A stretch of 64,000 bases of DNA from Piscibacillus sp052246295 (GTDB lineage: Bacteria > Bacillota > Bacilli > Bacillales > Alkalibacillaceae). This document shows positions 32,437 to 41,762 of this stretch, piece after piece. The position numbers were made by a program, and so were the translations under genes. The stretch lies in assembly GCA_052246295.1 (NCBI GenBank), contig JBQQCO010000005.1, one strand, 5' to 3'. How positions within the stretch are numbered: the stretch's first letter is position 1; every line of letters starts with the position of its first letter. Below the pieces are notes generated by a model. It was given only the letters and a program-made list of their open reading frames with translations. It had not been told where the DNA came from and searched no databases.

Positions 32437-32964
32437 ATGACAAATCAACTAGAAAAAGCAACATTTGCAGGTGGGTGTTTCTGGTGTATGGTTAAACCGT
32501 TTGATCAATGGGATGGCGTACACTCCGTTTTATCAGGCTACACAGGTGGTCATGTCAATGACCCTACATACGAACAAGTTAAAAGTGGAGAAACTGGACA
32601 TTATGAAGCCGTTCAAATTACATATGATCCAGAAATTATTTCTTATCAAACAATCATAGATTTATACTGGCCACAAATTGATCCAACAGATCCTGATGGA
32701 CAATTTCATGATCGTGGTCCTCAATATCGTACAGCTATCTTTTATCATAATGATCATCAAAGAGAACTAGCTGAAGCATCTAAAAAGGAAATCGAAAAAA
32801 GTGGTAAGTTTTCAGACCCTATTGTCACAAAGATTTTGCCAGCTGACACTTTTTATCCAGCTGAAAAAGAACACCAAGATTTTTATAAAAAAAATCCAGA
32901 AGAATATCAAGAGGACCGTCAAAAATCAGGTCGAGATGAATTTATTCAACAACATTGGGAATAA
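32437..32964 (+). CDS. msrA: Peptide methionine sulfoxide reductase MsrA
   Basis: A 175-residue MsrA that reduces the S-epimer of methionine sulfoxide in proteins using thioredoxin. The catalytic motif GGCFWCMV is at residues 12-19 with the nucleophilic cysteine first. GYTGGHVNDPTYEQVKSGET and the substrate-pocket QIDPTDPDGQFHDRG follow. No resolving cysteine lies near the C-terminus. The gene is single, with a strong terminator. A second MsrA, fused to MsrB, is encoded 10 kb away at 42680-43630. Confidence 0.95.
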   Translation: MTNQLEKATFAGGCFWCMVKPFDQWDGVHSVLSGYTGGHVNDPTYEQVKSGETGHYEAVQITYDPEIISYQTIIDLYWPQIDPTDPDGQFHDRGPQYRTAIFYHNDHQRELAEASKKEIEKSGKFSDPIVTKILPADTFYPAEKEHQDFYKKNPEEYQEDRQKSGRDEFIQQHWE

Positions 32965-33002
32965 ACAAGAGCCATGCTCCAAATCAGCATGGCTCTTGTT
33001 GT
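32964..33002. terminator. Bidirectional terminator
   Basis: A 15-bp stem ACAAGAGCCATGCT.../AGCATGGCTCTTGT with a 7-base loop between msrA and the convergent S9 peptidase gene. Confidence 0.93.
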
Positions 33003-33004
33003 AT

Positions 33005-34984
33005 TTAGTTCAAGTATTCATCAAACCAACCTACAATATGATTTAATCGTTCAATTCTAAGGTTTGGTTTACCTGTACGAGATAAATTATGATCCGATTC
33101 AGGGAACCTTACAAACTCAGTTTCATTTCCCTGATGTTTTAAAGCAATGTATAGCTGTTCTGCCTGTTCCATAGGGCAGCGGAAATCACGCTCATTATGA
33201 ATGATTTTTAACGGTGTTTTCATATTTTCTACATATGCTATTGGCGAATGCTTCCATAGTTTTTCTACATTCCCAAGATCCGCTTGAATTTGCCATTCGT
33301 TAAAGTAATAACCAATATCACTGACTCCTCTAAAACTAATCCAGTTGGAAATACTTCTTTGCGTTACGGCTGCTTTAAAGCGATCTGTATGACCGATAAT
33401 CCAGTTTGTCATGAACCCACCATAGCTTCCACCCGTGACGCCTAGGCGACTTTCATCAATCCAAGTATAATTCTCTAACACGTAATCGACACCATTCATA
33501 ATATCCTGATAGTCACCATTTCCATAATCACCACGAACAGCATCAACAAATTTTTGGCTATAACTGTGGCTACCACGAGGGTTTACATACAGTACTGCAT
33601 ACCCTTTTGCAGCTAAATATTGCATTTCATGGAAAAATGTATTCGCATAGAAAGCATGAGGTCCGCCATGAATGTTAACAACCATAGGATAGGTTTCGCC
33701 TTCTATATATTCAGCAGGCTTCATAAACCATCCATGAACAGTCCAATCATCTTTACTAGAATAAGAGATTTGTTTTGGTTCAACCACTACAACTTCGTCT
33801 AAAAATTCTTGATTAACATTCGTAAGTTGCTTTAATTCACCAGAGGGTATATCAAGTAAATAAATATCACTTGGATTTGTATTAGTGCTGATTGATAATA
33901 TTGCTTTTTGTTGGTCTGGTAATAAGTTGAACCCAGTTACATGTATATCCTCTTTTAACGCTGGATATAGCTCACCATCAACATTACCATAGTATAAAAT
34001 GACACTACCTTGGTCTGAGACTGCAAAATAAAAATCACGATCAGATGCCCATTGAACTTCTTGTAGATAGGTTTGTTGTTGAGTGTCTGCAACGACATAA
34101 TCCCCAACTGGTGCATCTAACTCTGTCGTTAGCGGTGATACAATGCCCGAATCTAAATCATAATGATAGATTTCTGCATGTGTCGCATTATAATATTTCC
34201 TTCCCATATGGACAAACAATAGTTGTTTACCATTTGGAGATGTCGTAAAGCTTGCCGAATAACCTTCTTCTGTTGGTATTTCTCGTTCTTCGTCTTTTTC
34301 TAAATCATATATATAAACATTATGATTAAAATTGAAGTCTTGGTTAACGTCTTCATCTGTTGAGTAAATGATCGATGAGTCATTTAACCAACCTTGAAAT
34401 ATATAATTCTGCTTACCTTTTTTTATGGTTTTAACTTCTTCATTTTCAAGGTTTAAACACTTTAATTGCTGGTACTTCTCCTCTAAAACGCCAGCACCAT
34501 CAGCTTTATACTTCATCCGATTGATTACTGTAGGCTCAGGCAACTTATCTTTCTTCTTCTCATCCTTCTCTTCCTCGTTCTTTTCATTTACGTTATATCC
34601 CGTTTGATATACAACTCTTTTACCCTCAGGTGAGAATTCTGCGCTTGAAACGCCTTCTTTTTCGTCTGTAACCTGTTTAGCTTCCCCACCTTTAGTTGAT
34701 AGAACAAACACTTGATTTTTCTCATTTCGATTAGATAGGAAAAGAATTTGATCACCACTTTGTGACCATCTTGGTTGAGATACCATGTGTTTACCATACG
34801 TCCATTGTGTGACTTCGTTTGTATCTAAATCTAGATGAAATAAGTTTGAAACATATTTATTTTCTTCCTCATCTAAGTTTGTTTTGACAAATACAGCTTC
34901 ACTATTATTAGGAGATATTCTTGGGTCTGAAACTGAGTCAATTTGATACAAATCATCCGCTTTTAATACTCTTTTTGTTGTCAT
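33005..34984 (-). CDS. S9-family prolyl oligopeptidase-like peptidase
   Basis: A 659-residue serine peptidase. The N-terminal part (about 1-400) is a beta-propeller with WD40-like/TolB-type blades (IRISPNNSEAVFVK-like starts, repeated DPR-S--G-and LSNR patterns). The C-terminal alpha/beta hydrolase holds the nucleophile GGSYGGF near residue 518, the aspartate in NERDFRCPMEQ near 604 and the histidine in PESDHNLSR near 637. It resembles Bacillus YuxL-type acylaminoacyl peptidases of the cytoplasm that degrade small peptides. There is no signal peptide. AGGGGGATCC stands directly before the start. Confidence 0.9.
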   Translation of the reverse strand: MTTKRVLKADDLYQIDSVSDPRISPNNSEAVFVKTNLDEEENKYVSNLFHLDLDTNEVTQWTYGKHMVSQPRWSQSGDQILFLSNRNEKNQVFVLSTKGGEAKQVTDEKEGVSSAEFSPEGKRVVYQTGYNVNEKNEEEKDEKKKDKLPEPTVINRMKYKADGAGVLEEKYQQLKCLNLENEEVKTIKKGKQNYIFQGWLNDSSIIYSTDEDVNQDFNFNHNVYIYDLEKDEEREIPTEEGYSASFTTSPNGKQLLFVHMGRKYYNATHAEIYHYDLDSGIVSPLTTELDAPVGDYVVADTQQQTYLQEVQWASDRDFYFAVSDQGSVILYYGNVDGELYPALKEDIHVTGFNLLPDQQKAILSISTNTNPSDIYLLDIPSGELKQLTNVNQEFLDEVVVVEPKQISYSSKDDWTVHGWFMKPAEYIEGETYPMVVNIHGGPHAFYANTFFHEMQYLAAKGYAVLYVNPRGSHSYSQKFVDAVRGDYGNGDYQDIMNGVDYVLENYTWIDESRLGVTGGSYGGFMTNWIIGHTDRFKAAVTQRSISNWISFRGVSDIGYYFNEWQIQADLGNVEKLWKHSPIAYVENMKTPLKIIHNERDFRCPMEQAEQLYIALKHQGNETEFVRFPESDHNLSRTGKPNLRIERLNHIVGWFDEYLN

Positions 34985-35056
34985 AGGATCCCCCTCAAAA
35001 ATAATTCAATTTAATAGAATTATAGCGAAAACAACTGTATTTGTCGAATTTTCAAA

Positions 35057-38000
35057 CTATTGAATCTCATTTAACAATTCCTTAAACGTGTTTATATAAT
35101 CTTCATTATGATAAATTAAGCGTTTATTTTCTACTAATTCTTGTTGTTGTTCTTTGTAATCTTGAACAATAGATTCTTTTGTCTTTCTAAATTGTTCTGT
35201 ATAATGCGCTTTTAATTCTTGGTTGAGTGTATCAATATTTGTCTTTAATGACGTATCCATGTACATTTTAATTTTTTCAAATAAGTCTTTCACTTTTTGT
35301 TGCTCGAAAAATTCTTTTTTATTTTTGTACATACTCATTAATTCACTTAACTGAGGTTCTGTTAATAGCACACTGATTCCTGGTTGTTTCATATTAGAGA
35401 ATGAATTTTCTTTTATTAATAGTTTAGTTAATTGTGTATTTTCTTCAATAAATTGATTAAACTGCTTTGCCCATTGTTCAAGAACTACAGTTAACTCTCG
35501 ATCTAAAATTAAGTGAGTCGTTTCAAATTCCTTAGCCCATTGCTCAGAAATAAAGACTTGTAATTTTTTAAGAGCTATTTTAAGTTGTTCTTTACCCTGT
35601 TTACCATTCGAATTAATTGTCACAGGATTAATGGATTCTTTCATTAAATCGTTTAATTGAATCATAAGACGTTGATGTAAATAATGAGTCAATTCATCAA
35701 TTTCCTGAGTTACTTCATTAACATATGTTGAATTAGTATGGTTGTTAGCCCAATCAATTACATGTGTGATTTGCTGTATGAATTGGTTTAATTGTTCTTC
35801 TTGTTTTTCTGAATTAGATGATGCCTCTTCTACAGTAGATGATAAATATCTTTCCAACCTTTTTAGTTCTAAATCTAGTTGATTGGCCATAATTTCTTTT
35901 GCTTCAAGGTCTATAAACTGATTAAACCGATTGAAGAATGGTTGCTCATCCATGGATTCTTTTCCATCAAGTAACGCTTTACTTGATAATGGATAGATAG
36001 ATGGATTACTAATTCCATATTGCATTAATTGATTTTTTAAATAATCCTTAACTAGTGTTAGTTCATTCTCATCTTTTGCCAAGTCAGCCGCATTCAGGAT
36101 AAAGAACATCTTATCTAACGCAAATGTATCTTTCACACGACCTAATTGTATTAAAAATTCACGATCAGCTCTTGAGAAAGCATGGTTGTAATAGTTCACA
36201 TAGATAATTGCATCGGAATTTTTAACGTAATGGAATGAAGTATTCGTGTGTCTAGAGTGTATAGAATCTGCCCCTGGTGTATCAACAAGTGTGATTCCTT
36301 TACGTGTTAGCTCACAATCAAAGTAAATTGTCATTTCTTTAACAAAACATGAAATAGATTCAACAGTAACATATTTAGAGAAGTCATTAATTGTAATAGA
36401 TATTTGTTTGCCAAGATTAACTCGAGATTGTTCATACCCATCTAAGAATGCGTTTATAAACGACGATTCAGTTTTATTTAATTGTTGATTTAATAGTTTT
36501 TGATTCTTGTATAAAAACTTTACTAAATCAGTTAAATCTTTAAATGTTTGACTTGTGTATGGTTCTACAATCATAAACAGTTGGTGTAACAACTCGTCTG
36601 CTGTTTTGAACTTAACTCGTACTTCTCCATGAGGATGTTCCTCTGATATAGGTGCAATTTTATTAATAGCAGCTGTTGTTGGGTTTGGTGAAGCTGGTAG
36701 CACTGACTCTCCTAGCCAAGCATTAGCAAATGATGATTTACCTGCACTAAATGCACCAAATAATGCAATGGTTAATTCTGTATTCTCGAGTTGATCTAAT
36801 TGATTTGTTAAAGTTCTCTCAAAAGGCTTAAGAGGTTTTAGTTCTTTTAATTGGTTTCTAATTCTTGAACCTTTTTCTTTAAGCTTTTCAACATCTATAA
36901 AAGAAGCTTGTTCATGAGTGATTTCTTGTAAGTCAGTTGCTTCTGTCTCTAACTCTTCATCGATTAGATCATTTATATCAATTAATCTTATATCTTCATT
37001 TCTAAGAACAGCTTGACTAATTTGCTCATTTGTATCTGTTTTAACAAATACTTGTTCCTTTAACATTTGAGTTAAGTGAGCATGCTTCTCTTCCATTTCA
37101 TGAACGTCATTGAACTCATCTAACTCTTTTTCATAGTCTTCAATTTGCTCATCGATCATATCAATTCGTTTTTGTTGTTGATGAGTTATTACTTGTACTA
37201 GCTCGTTCATAATTGGGGTTGCTTCTTGTTTTACAAACTGAGAAAGGTCTTTATGCAATTGATCCGTATAAACGAGAACAGAATTCGCATTTACTTCTGC
37301 CGATGGATTTACTGATTTATTTAATACTTCTTCTGTTACATCTACATCAAAGTTCTGGATTTTTTCTACTAATTCAGCATTTTCAACTTGTTTATCACTT
37401 AACATATTCATAAGTAGATGACGAATATGCCATACCATTTCAGTTTTCACTCGATCTTGCACATCATTAAGAAATGCATTAAGTCGGGATTGACGTTCCT
37501 CTTCCGTCTTCTTCTTAGCGAATAACTTACCCACTTTAAACTTTGGTTGCAATGACTCTAGGTAAGACTTCGCTAACTCTCTAGTATCAAAAGACATAAT
37601 ATAGGCGTTTTGAAACAGCTCGTTCATCGCTTGGTTTAGCTTTGCCCTGAATTGTTCAAGGTCTTGCTGAATGATTTCTTTTTCTTCAAACAAACGTTTG
37701 ATTGAATTTCTCTTCTCATTAACTAAATCAATGTCAAAGTCTTCTAGTCGCAATTCATGTGATACCCATTTTTGAATTAAATTTGATAATTCAAACGTTA
37801 ACTTATCTTGAATTAATGTATCCTTATTCTCAATGAGTTGCTTAATATACGTTTGTAGTTCATTAAATTGATTTAGAGGATGTTCACGGTCTAATAATGA
37901 TGTGTAAAAGATCTCTTTTGGTTTAATTCCCCAGGATCGACAACTATTCTTCAATGATTGCTTAAACGAGTCGAATTGGAGTTCCTTTTCATTATGTTTA

Positions 38001-38605
38001 TCAACCTGATTAACAACCATAATGAAAGGAATGTCATTATCTTCTAATTCCTTTAAGAATTTGAAGTTCACTTCTGATTGTACGTGGTTATAATCCATGA
38101 CATAAACGAAGTAGTCAATCAAATAAGTGTTTGATAACGTTCGTTTAAATTCTTCATCGTCAGACGAATCTATTCCTGGAGTATCCATTAGCGTAATATT
38201 ATTTTTTAATAATTCAATTGGCTTTTGAATGGTAATGGTTTGAACTTCTTCCCCATTTCGTGCTAATTGTTTTACATGATTCAGATTTACCTCAGACTCT
38301 GTGGCTTGTCTTTTACCTGGAAGGTTGTAAATTGTTGCTTCTTCCTCACTATACTGTACCTCAACAATGTTTGCGCTTGTAGGAATCGGACTTGAAGGTA
38401 AAATATCATTTTCTAATAACGCATTAATTAAAGTCGATTTACCAGCAGAAAAGTGCCCAGTAAATCCTACAGTTAATTGTTCGCTTTGCCATTTCTTATA
38501 TAATTTCAATAATTTGTCTTCTAAATTTTGATATGGTTTCTTATTAAACTTTTCCCATAAAACATCAAAATGATATGATTCTGACGTTAGTTCTTTTGTA
38601 ATCAT
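35057..38605 (-). CDS. dynA: Double dynamin-like GTPase DynA (YpbR)
   Basis: A 1182-residue protein made of two tandem dynamin-like units, as in B. subtilis DynA. P-loop 1 is GHFSAGKST (50-58) with switch motif DTPGIDSSDDEEF near 140-152. P-loop 2 is GAFSAGKSS near 618-626 with a second DTPGADSIHSRH. Long helical stalks follow each GTPase domain. DynA fuses and protects bacterial membranes under stress or phage attack and acts at the septum. The start codon follows GGGGAGTC. Its first bases overlap the last codon of the GGDEF gene by 4 bases, so the two are translationally coupled. About 22 bases of codons near 306 match a palindrome at 20613-20634 almost exactly. Confidence 0.93.
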   Translation of the reverse strand: MITKELTSESYHFDVLWEKFNKKPYQNLEDKLLKLYKKWQSEQLTVGFTGHFSAGKSTLINALLENDILPSSPIPTSANIVEVQYSEEEATIYNLPGKRQATESEVNLNHVKQLARNGEEVQTITIQKPIELLKNNITLMDTPGIDSSDDEEFKRTLSNTYLIDYFVYVMDYNHVQSEVNFKFLKELEDNDIPFIMVVNQVDKHNEKELQFDSFKQSLKNSCRSWGIKPKEIFYTSLLDREHPLNQFNELQTYIKQLIENKDTLIQDKLTFELSNLIQKWVSHELRLEDFDIDLVNEKRNSIKRLFEEKEIIQQDLEQFRAKLNQAMNELFQNAYIMSFDTRELAKSYLESLQPKFKVGKLFAKKKTEEERQSRLNAFLNDVQDRVKTEMVWHIRHLLMNMLSDKQVENAELVEKIQNFDVDVTEEVLNKSVNPSAEVNANSVLVYTDQLHKDLSQFVKQEATPIMNELVQVITHQQQKRIDMIDEQIEDYEKELDEFNDVHEMEEKHAHLTQMLKEQVFVKTDTNEQISQAVLRNEDIRLIDINDLIDEELETEATDLQEITHEQASFIDVEKLKEKGSRIRNQLKELKPLKPFERTLTNQLDQLENTELTIALFGAFSAGKSSFANAWLGESVLPASPNPTTAAINKIAPISEEHPHGEVRVKFKTADELLHQLFMIVEPYTSQTFKDLTDLVKFLYKNQKLLNQQLNKTESSFINAFLDGYEQSRVNLGKQISITINDFSKYVTVESISCFVKEMTIYFDCELTRKGITLVDTPGADSIHSRHTNTSFHYVKNSDAIIYVNYYNHAFSRADREFLIQLGRVKDTFALDKMFFILNAADLAKDENELTLVKDYLKNQLMQYGISNPSIYPLSSKALLDGKESMDEQPFFNRFNQFIDLEAKEIMANQLDLELKRLERYLSSTVEEASSNSEKQEEQLNQFIQQITHVIDWANNHTNSTYVNEVTQEIDELTHYLHQRLMIQLNDLMKESINPVTINSNGKQGKEQLKIALKKLQVFISEQWAKEFETTHLILDRELTVVLEQWAKQFNQFIEENTQLTKLLIKENSFSNMKQPGISVLLTEPQLSELMSMYKNKKEFFEQQKVKDLFEKIKMYMDTSLKTNIDTLNQELKAHYTEQFRKTKESIVQDYKEQQQELVENKRLIYHNEDYINTFKELLNEIQ
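37685..37706. repeat. Near copy of the Nudix-leader palindrome inside dynA
   Basis: This 22-base stretch is identical to 20613-20634 except at one position (37701), and similarity continues for about 15 more bases. Both encode the same peptide pattern (NS-KRLFE) on the minus strand. Confidence 0.6.
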
Positions 38606-39672
38606 CTTGACTCCCCTATATGCTCAAAAGATTCTTGAAACATTACTTGATTTTTTCCATTTGATTTTGCTAAATAAAGATAATCATCTGCACGCTTTAA
38701 CAAAGCATCTTTATCGTCTTGTTCATCAGAGAAGGCTACTCCATAACTAATCGTAATATTTTCACCTTTCAGTTCAGGCACTAAGTTAATGCCATGCTGG
38801 AATAATTTATTCCAATCATTAATTTGTTGTTCAATCGATCGCTTCTGGCGATCGAATAAAATAATGGCAAACTCTTCCCCACCGTATCGAAACGAATAAC
38901 TTTCTCTACGATCTAGTTGATGTTGAATTGTATTACCAAACGCAGACAATACTTGGTCTCCCACAGTATGTCCATAAGTATCATTAATCTGTTTGAAATT
39001 ATCTATATCAGCCATAATTAATGCGAAATCTTTTTGGCTTTCTGTTATTTTCGTTAAAGTATTTTGGAAAGATCGGTGATTATACAATCCTGTTACATAA
39101 TCTTTAACCGATTGATCTTGGAATGTAACCTTCTCTTTATAGTACTTTCGTTCTCTAAGTGCAAGAATCCCCGCAAATAATCCAATAATGACAAAGAACG
39201 AAACATTAAATCCGTATGTCCATAATAAATTAGATGTTATCTCTGTTGCTTGATAAAACCCAATGGTAGTATAACCAATTAAAGAAGACACTAACGCTAA
39301 GGTTAACCCTTTAGTTCTCCAATAAATCGTTGCATGCATGAGGAACAAATATACTACTGGTACAAACCAGCTATTTATGCCACCAGACAAGGCGATTAAC
39401 CAAAAGATTACAACAAAGTCCATTACAATTCCTAAGCGCAAAATGAATTGTTGTAATCGTTCTCTTTTAGAAGCAAAAAATAAGGCAAATTGAGTGATTA
39501 ACATATAAGATAAAGCAGTGATAAATAAATAATCAAATGTTTCAAACGTTAAATCCAATTGATTTCTGATAGGTTCGTAATAAAATAAACCACCACATAC
39601 TAATAAAAAAACCCATCTAATAGCTGAGAATAAATGCTCTGTTTGAATATCTGTCAAATATAGTCGTTTCAT
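38602..39672 (-). CDS. Membrane-bound GGDEF diguanylate cyclase
   Basis: A 356-residue protein with about six membrane helices (residues 12-180) followed by a GGDEF domain (about 190-350). The active-site motif is GGEEF in RYGGEEFAII near 262, the permitted variant. DIDNFKQINDTYGHTVGDQVL carries the metal and GTP-binding residues, so it should make cyclic di-GMP. No RxxD inhibitory motif was noted. It precedes dynA with a 4-base overlap, linking a cyclic di-GMP signal to membrane-remodelling dynamin. The start follows GGGGTG. Confidence 0.9.
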   Translation of the reverse strand: MKRLYLTDIQTEHLFSAIRWVFLLVCGGLFYYEPIRNQLDLTFETFDYLFITALSYMLITQFALFFASKRERLQQFILRLGIVMDFVVIFWLIALSGGINSWFVPVVYLFLMHATIYWRTKGLTLALVSSLIGYTTIGFYQATEITSNLLWTYGFNVSFFVIIGLFAGILALRERKYYKEKVTFQDQSVKDYVTGLYNHRSFQNTLTKITESQKDFALIMADIDNFKQINDTYGHTVGDQVLSAFGNTIQHQLDRRESYSFRYGGEEFAIILFDRQKRSIEQQINDWNKLFQHGINLVPELKGENITISYGVAFSDEQDDKDALLKRADDYLYLAKSNGKNQVMFQESFEHIGESR

Positions 39673-39754
39673 ATTAATGGCACCCCATAATTTATTTCAT
39701 TAATAAAACCCGCCATCTGGCGAGCTAAGAAGTAAAAAGGCTTAAAAGTGAAAA

Positions 39755-39783
39755 AAGGCTGAATAAATATCCAGCCTTCTTAC
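39755..39783 (-). terminator. Terminator of the ferredoxin gene
   Basis: A stem AAGGCTG/CAGCCTT with an AT-rich loop and a T-run on the minus strand. A second short hairpin (CGCC/GGCG, about 39708-39724) follows before the GGDEF gene. Confidence 0.78.
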
Positions 39784-39792
39784 CATGATTAT

Positions 39793-40029
39793 TTATTCTT
39801 GGAAAAATTTACGGTTAATCTCAATATATTCACGTTCTTCTTCAGGAAGCTCATCTTCATGGTAAATAGCTTCCACTGGGCAAACCGCTTCACATGCTCC
39901 ACAATCAATACAAATATCTGGATCTATATAGAACATGTCCTTGCCTTCTTCAATACAATCAACCGGGCAGACTTCAACACATTCTGCTGCTTTTTCATCT
40001 TTACACGGCGATGTGATAATAAATGCCAA
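39793..40029 (-). CDS. Ferredoxin (two iron-sulfur clusters)
   Basis: A 78-residue ferredoxin with cysteines at positions 9, 17, 21 and 25 (spacing C-x7-C-x3-C-x3-C) and 40, 43, 46 and 50 (C-x2-C-x2-C-x3-C). The first set with its x7 spacing is typical of the seven-iron or modified Bacillus-type ferredoxins, while the second is a standard 4Fe-4S site. An acidic tail follows. The frame extends 45 codons further upstream without coding character. AAAGGAGTG stands right before a TTG at 40029, which is chosen as the start. It carries electrons in the cytoplasm. Confidence 0.9.
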   Translation of the reverse strand: MAFIITSPCKDEKAAECVEVCPVDCIEEGKDMFYIDPDICIDCGACEAVCPVEAIYHEDELPEEEREYIEINRKFFQE

Positions 40030-40188
40030 AGTAACCACTCCTTTATTTTTCTCTAAAACTATCTTAACACATTGTATATAAGAAACCAGGTCTGTGCAAT
40101 GCATTCTAATAAAATTATAAGCACTTTTTTGTGAATGTGCAAATATACATATAATAGTGTTCATTTAAATACTTAAGGAGGATTTCAC

Positions 40189-41376
40189 ATGGATTTAGTC
40201 ATTCAGCCTGGAATGACCTATTATCGTATTGCTAACACATTTAAGATTCCTCTCTCTCAACTAATCAATGCTAATCCTTATACGAATCCCAATATGTTAA
40301 GGATTGGCCAAGTCATTAACATTCCATATTACCAAACTCAACCATATTCTATACAAAATGGAGATACTCTCTGGAAAATAAGTCAAGAAAACCAGATTCC
40401 TATGGAACAAATACTTGCAGCTAATCCTGTTGATCCATATCAATTAAGAATTGGTGATTCAATAACTTTACCAGTTAGAATTCGTGAAGACATATTAGAA
40501 TTCAATCAACCCTATACATCGGATCAATTAGAAGAAGATTTATTTACTTTAGTAAATCTTTTTCCGTTTATTACACTTAGAGAAATTGGTAGGTCTGTCA
40601 TGAATAAACCAATATATGAAGTCTCAATAGGAGAAGGTGACAAACATGTTCATATAAACGGTTCTTTTCATGCAAATGAATCCATTACATCTTCTGTCAT
40701 CATGCGCTTTCTACATGATTACTTATTATCCCTCTCATCAAATGAGCCTATTCGTGGAGTCGATATGAATACATTTTACAATCAAATAACATTGTCACTT
40801 GTACCAATGGTTAACCCAGATGGTGTAGATTTACTCAATGAAGGTCTACCTAATGAAGAGGAATTTCGTGATTTAGTTCTATCCATCAATAATCAAAGTA
40901 CGAACTTTAATAACTGGAAAGCTAATATTAGAGGAGTCGACTTAAATAACCAATTTCCTGCAAACTGGCAAATAGAAAGTAATCGTAAACGCCAACAACC
41001 TTCACCTAGAGACTATCCTGGTCCTTCTCCGTTATCAGAACCAGAAGCAATTGCTTTAGCAAATTTAGTTGAAGAGAAAGATTTCGATCGAGTGTTAGCA
41101 CTTCATACTCAAGGTAAAGTGATTTATTGGGGATATGAAGGATTCGAGCCGTCTGAAGCACAGTCAATTGTTAATGAATATGGGCGTGTCAGTGGTTATG
41201 TACCGATTAGATACGTGGACAGTCACGCAGGATTTAAAGACTGGTTTATTCAAGATTATAGAAGGCCAGGTTACACTGTTGAACTAGGTAGAGGAACCAA
41301 TCCATTACCTTTTAGACAATTTGAAGAAATTTATGAGAAAACACTTGGAATCTTTTTAGTTAATTTGAATATTTAA
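40189..41376 (+). CDS. LysM-M14 zinc peptidase (gamma-D-glutamyl-L-diamino acid endopeptidase-like)
   Basis: A 395-residue protein with two LysM domains (about 1-47 and 52-96) and a peptidase M14 domain (about 108-390). The zinc ligands are visible as His161 and Glu164 in SFHANESI, with a later histidine in ALHTQGKVIYWG. The catalytic glutamate lies in GYTVELGRG near 366. It resembles YqgT/endopeptidase I of Bacillus, which cuts the peptide stem of spore or vegetative peptidoglycan. No signal peptide is present, as in those relatives. An AAGGAGG site precedes the ATG. Confidence 0.9.
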   Translation: MDLVIQPGMTYYRIANTFKIPLSQLINANPYTNPNMLRIGQVINIPYYQTQPYSIQNGDTLWKISQENQIPMEQILAANPVDPYQLRIGDSITLPVRIREDILEFNQPYTSDQLEEDLFTLVNLFPFITLREIGRSVMNKPIYEVSIGEGDKHVHINGSFHANESITSSVIMRFLHDYLLSLSSNEPIRGVDMNTFYNQITLSLVPMVNPDGVDLLNEGLPNEEEFRDLVLSINNQSTNFNNWKANIRGVDLNNQFPANWQIESNRKRQQPSPRDYPGPSPLSEPEAIALANLVEEKDFDRVLALHTQGKVIYWGYEGFEPSEAQSIVNEYGRVSGYVPIRYVDSHAGFKDWFIQDYRRPGYTVELGRGTNPLPFRQFEEIYEKTLGIFLVNLNI

Positions 41377-41409
41377 CCTCAGGGTCTATAATACAACTTT
41401 AAAATAAGT

Positions 41410-41456
41410 GAAGCCGAATAAAAGGTTTCTTCACCTTGAATTTCGGCTTCTTAATT
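41410..41456 (+). terminator. Terminator of the M14 peptidase gene
   Basis: An outer 9-bp stem GAAGCCGAA/TTCGGCTTC with an inner AAGGT/ACCTT arm. It is followed by an AT-rich tract that also starts the repeat element. Confidence 0.75.
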
Positions 41457-41707
41457 ATTAGCTACGTCTAAATGCTTCGCTTTCCGCAGGCACGGTTTCA
41501 ACTTCCCCAAACTCACTTCCGTTCGGAGTTTAAGGCTGTTCGGCTAAATACGCAACATCCATGTTGCAACGCCGAACTGACCCATATCCTGTGGCCCCTC
41601 AGCTCGTGCTGTTCTGCGACGACCTGGACGGTCTAGTGTCGGCGTTGGCCATAGGACGTGGCCGTTTTTAGCCGACCAGGAGTCTTGCATATTGACTACG
41701 CTAATAA
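41455..41707. repeat. MITE-like palindromic repeat element, long form
   Basis: A 253-base noncoding element with imperfect terminal inverted repeats: it begins TTATTAGCTACGTCTAAATGC and ends GCATATTGACTACGCTAATAA. The region is more GC-rich than its neighbours. The stretch AATGCTTCGCTTTCCG...GCACGG-TTCAACTTCCCCAAACTCAC near the left end and AGCTCGTGC...AGGAGTCTTGCAT near the right end recur in a shorter copy at 51972-52099. The middle (about 41545-41690) holds extra inverted-repeat material. No open frame is present. It could be a mobile non-autonomous element or a structured RNA. Confidence 0.7.
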
Positions 41708-41762
41708 CAATAAAAACTTCTTCTCAAATCAACTATTCCTTCTATAATAAGCTAAAGGACCT

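Noticed and set aside
41455..41707. Possible CRISPR or tRNA-like content in the GC-rich gap
   Set aside because: No regularly spaced repeats and no cloverleaf; the structure is a single palindromic element with a related copy elsewhere.
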